A stretch of DNA of 10,569 nucleotides from Dictyocoela muelleri (lineage: Eukaryota > Microsporidia): contig SDVU01000780.1 of the NCBI GenBank assembly GCA_016256075.1, positions 1 to 10,569 on the forward strand. Reading direction: 5' to 3'. A program made the translations under genes and the position numbers. Shown in pieces: positions 6,993 to 10,569 of this stretch. The notes beneath the pieces are model-generated. The model saw only the letters and a list, made by a program, of their open reading frames with translations. It had not been told where the DNA came from and searched no databases. The first letter of the stretch is position 1. The number at the start of each line of letters is the position of its first letter.

Positions 6993-7700
6993 CGCATTTT
7001 TTTAAAAGAAAACAAAAAACTAGATTCGAGCATATTTTTTATTAAATAAAAATATTTTATATATGAATTAAATATCATCAATTCCAGATTTTAATTTAAT
7101 TCTGAACAAGTGTTCGGTGTAAAAAATAATCATTTTATTTCTGCGATTTTAATATCAAATTGCAAAAAAAAACATTATTAAAATAATATTTATAAATATA
7201 TTAATATTTCAAGATTTGTTTTGATTTTTTTGTAATTTTGATTTTTTAATATTATAAATTATCTAATAAAAAAATATTTTATAAAATCCTATTTTTACAT
7301 CAACCTACTATTTTATTTATTCTCTATTTTAATTTTTTCATTGTTTTTTCATTATAGCCAATCTTTCTGTTTCATGCTCATGAATATATAATTTTTCTTT
7401 TAAAAAATTTATATAAATTATTAGTTATTCTTCTCAGTATTCCCTCTTAGTAAATCACTAATATTCATCTTTTTATCTTTTTTAATCAAAATTATAGGTG
7501 TAATAAATTAATAATTTTCTTGTTTGCATATTCATTTAATTTTATAATTTGATTTTTTTTTCATTTTAAGGATACTTTATTTCCTTGCAAGACAAAAAAT
7601 CTATTAAAAAATTAAAATGTTACTGTTTTTATTTAAATTTATTTTCAAGATTTCATAATTTTTTAAAAAAAGGTGTTATTTCAAAAAACGCCTTTTTTTC
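6993..7700. other. Unassigned ~700-bp A+T-rich segment between direct repeats
   Basis: No plus-strand gene is visible. On the minus strand short open pieces remain, such as KKDKKMNISDLLRGNTEKNN (about 7425-7485) and FLKEKLYIHEHETERLAIMK (about 7350-7410). They look protein-like but match nothing I recognise. The edges are weakly inverted (CATTGAAAAAAACGC near 6981; complement of AACGCCTTTTTTTCATTG near 7687), which could be degraded element ends. It may be an insertion into a Merlin element, or simply spacer between two Merlin pieces. Confidence 0.3.
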
Positions 7701-7823
7701 ATTGAGATATTCAGTGTATAAATCTATAAAACGTCCTTCATATCAGCAATAGTAGTTTAAGCTACACCGAATCTTGTTCCCATTGAAAGTAACTATAGCG
7801 GAAAAAGATTGAAAAAAAACAAG
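7701..7823. repeat. Right copy of ~110-bp direct repeat
   Basis: Direct partner of 6881-6992. On the minus strand it reads RCSLNYY and DLYTEYLNEKK, which line up with the matching pieces in the left copy and continue directly from the Merlin-6 zinc ribbon. Confidence 0.6.
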
Positions 7824-8030
7824 GTCGCAAAAAAACAGGAAGGAGAAGTTTACTCCTTTTATTAACAAAGGTTTTTGTAACAAATTTGTAATTATTACAT
7901 CTATATACAAGTATTTCAAATTTTTACTCGGTCATCAGAGTTAACTTTTGAACTTCCGTACATTTCTTACACATTTTGGTTTTAGCAAGAACAAAAAGTC
8001 TATTAATGTCTCTAAACACTCATCATTGTT
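7701..8030 (-). pseudogene. Merlin-6: N-terminal zinc-ribbon piece of a Merlin transposase
   Basis: Minus-strand remnant. It starts with ECLETLIDFLFLLK (about 7980-8025), then MCKKCTE with CxxC at 7960-7971, then ILVYRCNN (about 7889-7915) as the second half of the zinc ribbon, followed by TKTFVNKRSKLLLP. The order and spacing match the N-terminal DNA-binding ribbon of Merlin/IS1595 transposases; compare YRCKTRGCQ in Merlin-2. It runs into the 110-bp repeat at 7701-7823 and then similarity ends. It may be the missing N-terminal half of Merlin-5, displaced by the 6993-7700 segment, or a separate truncated copy. Stops and frame changes are present. Confidence 0.55.
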
Positions 8031-8286
8031 ATTAAAAAGATTTTTCTTTACCTCTATATCATTTTAGTGGTTTTGTATGGTATTCTTCCGGATTTTTGTT
8101 CGGATGATTTGTCATTTAGGGTAAAATATTTGTTATGTACTTTAAAAATTTAGAAGGATACCTAGAAGCACTATTTTTTTATTATTTTTACGCGATCAAT
8201 TTGACAATTTGTTTGATCAATTTGGTAATTTAACAAAAACGTTATAGAATAAAAATTACAATAAACTAACAAAAAGACCGTAGAAT
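8031..8286. other. Spacer with a TGATCAATTT double repeat
   Basis: No gene was seen. GATCAATTTGACAATTTGTTT followed by GATCAATTTGG lies at about 8194-8225, similar to the doubled unit near 4397-4440. A small imperfect hairpin, TTCCGGAT ... TTCGGAT, lies at about 8087-8105. Confidence 0.35.
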
Positions 8287-8296
8287 CCATTATATT
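8287..8296. repeat. Left target site duplication of Merlin-2
   Basis: CCATTATATT, identical to 9421-9430. The Merlin superfamily is known for 8-9 bp target duplications; the extra base may be chance or shared with the element end. Confidence 0.85.
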
Positions 8297-8493
8297 GAGT
8301 CTTGTATCTTTCTCGGGCTAAATAAAGGGTTCCTTATTTATTGATTTGTATATAAATATATTTAATTAAAATATAAAAAAATCATAATCAAAAATTTAAA
8401 AAAAAAACAATTAAAATAATTGAAAAATAATTTAATCATATCATTAAAAAATATCCGAAATTCATTATTGTCTGGATTGTTCAAATATATTTT

Positions 8494-9277
8494 TTAAAAA
8501 GTATATTCTTCTAGCCATAAATCAATATTACACCTTTTAACACCGTGTTCTTTTCTCATTGAAGATTTTAGCTCACTCAAAAACTTTCAATATTATTTGT
8601 ATGGGTTTCGTTGGGTGCTTTCAAACCCTCTGAATGTATCACAACTTAATGACTTAAGTCTATTTTTTTTGAAACAGTAGTGTATGACGGATGACCATCT
8701 GTATACAATTTGCTCCCAACTCATATTAAACCATTCATGGCATATTCTAATGTATGTATTTCGCACTCTTTTACTAAAGAAATTTTCTTCTGCAGTATTA
8801 TCAATCGCCCCAAAATACAGGTTGTTTCTGGCTTTTTTTTGCAGATGTGGGATAACGTACTGTTCCTCTACGACATAAAACTGTTTCATATGCCTCCACT
8901 ATTACACCAACTATAATACTTGTCTTTCACTCATATATATATATATATATGTATCTTATGAGATTTTCTCAATTTAAATTTTACGGCTGAAATCAATTTC
9001 TTAGAAACATTTAAGTATGTTATTATCTGATCATAAGAATAATTTTTTATTAGAAAACAAATTATTTTTAGCAATACAAGAATTTTGCATTTGAAATTTG
9101 TTATTTTAAATTTTCGTTGGCATCCTCTTGTTTTACATCTATATAACAACCTTTATAACCGGCTTCACAATATATTTGTAATGGGGAAATTCCACCGTAT
9201 AATTTGCAATAAATCACGGCTTTAATATATCGTTTGCAATTAAATAATCAACGCACCTTCTATTGTTAAAAATGCAT
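8494..9277 (-). pseudogene. Merlin-2 transposase, degenerate
   Basis: Zinc-ribbon N-terminus: RRCVDYLIANDILKP (about 9220-9265), then YCKLYGGISPLQ, where the second Cys of the CxxC has become Tyr, then YRCKTRGCQRKFKITNFK (about 9095-9145). An (AT)9 run at 8933-8950 falls in the region before the catalytic domain. The first-Asp block (8882-8896) reads EAYETVLCRRG: the catalytic Asp is replaced by Tyr. Then comes FGAIDNTAEENFFSKRVRN (about 8785-8840). The second-Asp block TDGHPSYTTVSKK (Asp 8697-8699) and the third-residue block ETHTNNIESF (Glu 8586-8588) are kept. The C-terminal piece MRKEHGVKRCNIDLWLEEY ends at the stop 8494-8496. The coding is spread over three frames with several stops. The plus-strand ORFs around 8684-8916 are antisense shadows. 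Confidence 0.9.
8933..8950. repeat. (AT)9 microsatellite
   Basis: Eighteen bases of pure AT within the Merlin-2 transposase remnant. It yields a meaningless Ile-Tyr run in translation and is probably an expansion after the gene died. Confidence 0.9.
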
Positions 9278-9363
9278 TATTTATTAAAGTTAAAATTTTT
9301 ATAACATGGTTTTTTTATTTAAGAAGATATAAATTTAAAAAAAATCAAATTTTAGTGCTTTTG

Positions 9364-9414
9364 TATCTTTTCCGGGCTAATTTTTTTTTAAAAAAAATTA
9401 GCCCGGAAAAGATA
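9364..9414. repeat. Perfect 51-nt palindrome at the right end of Merlin-2
   Basis: Arms of 25 bp (9364-9388 and 9390-9414), each made of TATCTTTTCCGGGCTAA plus a T8/A8 run, around one central base. The right arm is the real TIR; the left arm is an inverted extra copy inside the element. The bases outside the arms (TTG and GACGAC) no longer pair. Confidence 0.95.
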
Positions 9415-9420
9415 GACGAC

Positions 9421-9430
9421 CCATTATATT
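9421..9430. repeat. Right target site duplication of Merlin-2
   Basis: CCATTATATT, identical to 8287-8296, directly after the terminal GACGAC of Merlin-2. Confidence 0.85.
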
Positions 9431-9466
9431 TCTATATGATCAAAAATTTAAATCAGTTATGAAATT

Positions 9467-10361
9467 CCGAAAATGGTTGTCCGCAAAAGCGCTTTCGGCT
9501 TTTGTGCTGACAAAAACTGCGTAATTTTATCCACAAAAATCACGCAGCTCAAATTTAATAAAATGTAAAAATAAATATAAAATAAAAATATCAATTCGTT
9601 AAGAGTAAATATTTATTATTTTTTCTAAGGCTTTGAAAAATTCAAATTCTTTATAAAATTAATAATTAAAAACAATCATTCTAATTTGCACTTTTTTATC
9701 TTTTGAAGTGACTACCTTTCTAGATTTTATATTGTTTATCAACATTTTGTTTTTCTTTTATTCCTTTTTCAAGATGTCAATGATTTTACCAAGTTCCGGA
9801 TCTTTTTTGAAATATTTGAATTTAGATGCCGGTGATAAGCTTCACATCTATTGTTGTAGTTAGAATAAAATTGATTACTCGCAGATGTACTGACCAAAAT
9901 AAAATTATTTTGGTTGTGTTTTCATTATAAATAAAATTATTACCGAAGTATTATAAGCTTGTTTATAAAATTCTAAGGTTTCGATAATTTTGTCAGGTTT
10001 TAAACTCTATCTAACATTTCCTTTAGAAATTTAGGCTAAAAGCAGCAAATATTTTATAAATATTCTGAAATTTGGATTAGCTTTTATAAAAAAGATAAGA
10101 TTATTTTTTTCAAGGTACCTAATAAATATTTGTGTAAAGTGAAAATTGCAGCCCAAAATAATAGTATTCGGAAAGTTTTTTCGGATTTAATTATATTATG
10201 CCATTTCAAAATCGACAATAAAATATTCTGTGCCATTTATACATTCCCCTTTCAAATATTAAAAATTATATCATAAGATTTAGCAGTTCGAGATTCCATA
10301 AATATATAGCAAAAAGTAGAAAATTTTTTTGAAGTATTAAACATGAATGATATAAAGTTGT
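9467..10361 (-). mobile_element. MULE-2: 3' part of a second Mutator-like element, cut by foldback C
   Basis: The outer end begins CCGAAAATGG at 9467, like the CCGAAAA terminus of MULE-1, and continues into subterminal hairpins: GCAAAAGC against GCTTTTGTGC (about 9483-9509), and CTGCGT against ACGCAG (about 9517-9546). The interior is a minus-strand MULE transposase remnant. Coding similarity runs without a gap up to foldback C at 10362, so the 5' part should lie beyond C, outside the window. The end is inferred from similarity to MULE-1; the opposite end is not available to test it. Confidence 0.75.
9599..10361 (-). pseudogene. MULE-2 transposase, C-terminal part, degenerate
   Basis: Minus-strand MULE catalytic domain. 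From 5' to 3' of the gene: QLYIIH right at the junction with foldback C; KIFYFLLYI and MESRTAKSYDIIFNI; EYFIVDFEMA (second catalytic Asp, about 10200-10222); NFPNTIILGCNFHFTQIFI (Cys/His motif at 10139-10153); NYNNRCEAYHRHLN (third catalytic Glu, about 9838-9870); KKDPELGKIIDILKK (about 9777-9815); and a C-terminal piece ending EKIINIYS before the stop at 9599-9601. The first catalytic Asp would lie beyond the window. The GCNFHF block and C-terminus align well with MULE-1, but the sequence is clearly a different subfamily. Several stops and frame changes, so inactive. Confidence 0.85.
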
Positions 10362-10569
10362 GTTCTCCAACGACTTAGAGCCCCCCCCTCAGATTTGAAA
10401 ATCTTAATTGGTAAGAGCATAGAGTATGTTTCTTATTTTAAATAAGCTTAAAATGACGAGATAAATCTAAATATATAATTAATATCATCCCATCTCATCA
10501 TATTTTAAATTTTCCAAAAATGGCGCAAAGCGCCATTTTTGGAAAATTTAAAATATGATGAGATGGGAT
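10362..10569. mobile_element. Foldback element C (A/B/C family), truncated by window end
   Basis: The left arm (10362-10526) starts GTTCTCCAACGACTTAGAGC and a C-run, with the same outer arm as copy A (ATTGGTAAGAGCATAGAGTA, AAATAAGC, ATATATAATTAATAT). The tip is GGCGC-AAA-GCGCC. The right arm is present only to the window end (10530-10569) and pairs perfectly with the inner left arm over 40 bp. The inner part (10486-10521) is unlike A and differs from B except in the last ~10 bases before the tip. It interrupts the MULE-2 transposase remnant. By comparison with A and B, the right end should lie about 125 bp beyond the window. Confidence 0.9.

Larger units (their letters stand above)
8297..9420 (-). 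mobile_element. Merlin-2: full-length decayed Merlin DNA transposon
   Basis: A ~1.12-kb element bounded by matching inverted termini: left GAGTCTTGTATCTTTCTCGG then GCTAA; reverse complement of the right end, GTCGTCTATCTTTTCCGGGC then TAA. Identical 10-bp sequences flank it (8287-8296 and 9421-9430). The interior carries one minus-strand transposase remnant. The right end has an additional TIR copy in opposite orientation, forming a perfect palindrome (9364-9414). Length, TIR, target duplication and transposase type all agree with Merlin. It is the one copy in this window whose boundaries can be fixed with confidence. Confidence 0.9.

Noticed and set aside
8684-8916. Two plus-strand ORFs of 64 and 68 codons
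   Set aside because: They are antisense to the Merlin-2 transposase remnant, whose minus-strand frames carry family motifs.
10165-10190. TTCGGAAAGTTTTTTCGGATTTAATT looks like a MULE-1-type terminal repeat
   Set aside because: It lies inside the MULE-2 transposase, between DFEMA and GCNFHF, and is explained by coding sequence on the minus strand.
1-10569. tRNA, rRNA, CRISPR array or host protein gene
   Set aside because: No cloverleaf, conserved rRNA stretch, regular spaced repeat or long intact ORF was found on either strand.

Overview
The window is strongly A+T-rich DNA with no recognisable host gene, tRNA or rRNA. Almost everything identifiable is a decayed DNA transposon. The mix is Merlin (IS1595/ISXO2-like) transposases, Mutator-like (MULE) transposases with a FLYWCH-type zinc finger, one Tigger/pogo-like DDE fragment, a possible hAT terminus, and long perfect foldback elements. 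That mix, plus intron-free A+T-rich sequence, fits a transposon-rich microsporidian genome. This is an inference; another A+T-rich eukaryote is possible. I saw no retroelement.

Layout. About 110-660 is a minus-strand Merlin remnant (Merlin-3). About 781-1458 is a plus-strand Merlin remnant (Merlin-4), head-to-head with Merlin-3 and cut by foldback element A (1459-1790). A second foldback family, D, lies at 1808-2043. A minus-strand Tigger-like fragment (about 2160-2410) abuts a G+C-rich hAT-like terminus (2409-2454). Foldback B (2722-3059) is followed by plus-strand Merlin-1 (3074-3864), whose zinc ribbon and DDE residues are all still visible.

MULE-1 (4657-6310) has hairpin-forming terminal inverted repeats and is bracketed by ~160-bp direct repeats (4491-4650 and 6317-6474). 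Merlin-5 (about 6490-6992) and Merlin-6 (about 7701-8030), both minus strand, share a ~110-bp direct repeat and may be one element split by a ~700-bp unexplained segment. Merlin-2 (8297-9420) is a full-length decayed copy with both TIRs and a 10-bp flanking duplication. MULE-2 (about 9467-10361, minus strand) is cut at its 5' side by foldback C, which starts at 10362 and runs off the window.

None of the transposase genes looks functional as it stands, so the genes do not work together. They record successive insertions into one another. The most unusual signal is the foldback family A/B/C. Outer arms and hairpin tip are conserved among copies, while the inner ~35 bp of each arm differs between copies yet stays self-complementary within each one.
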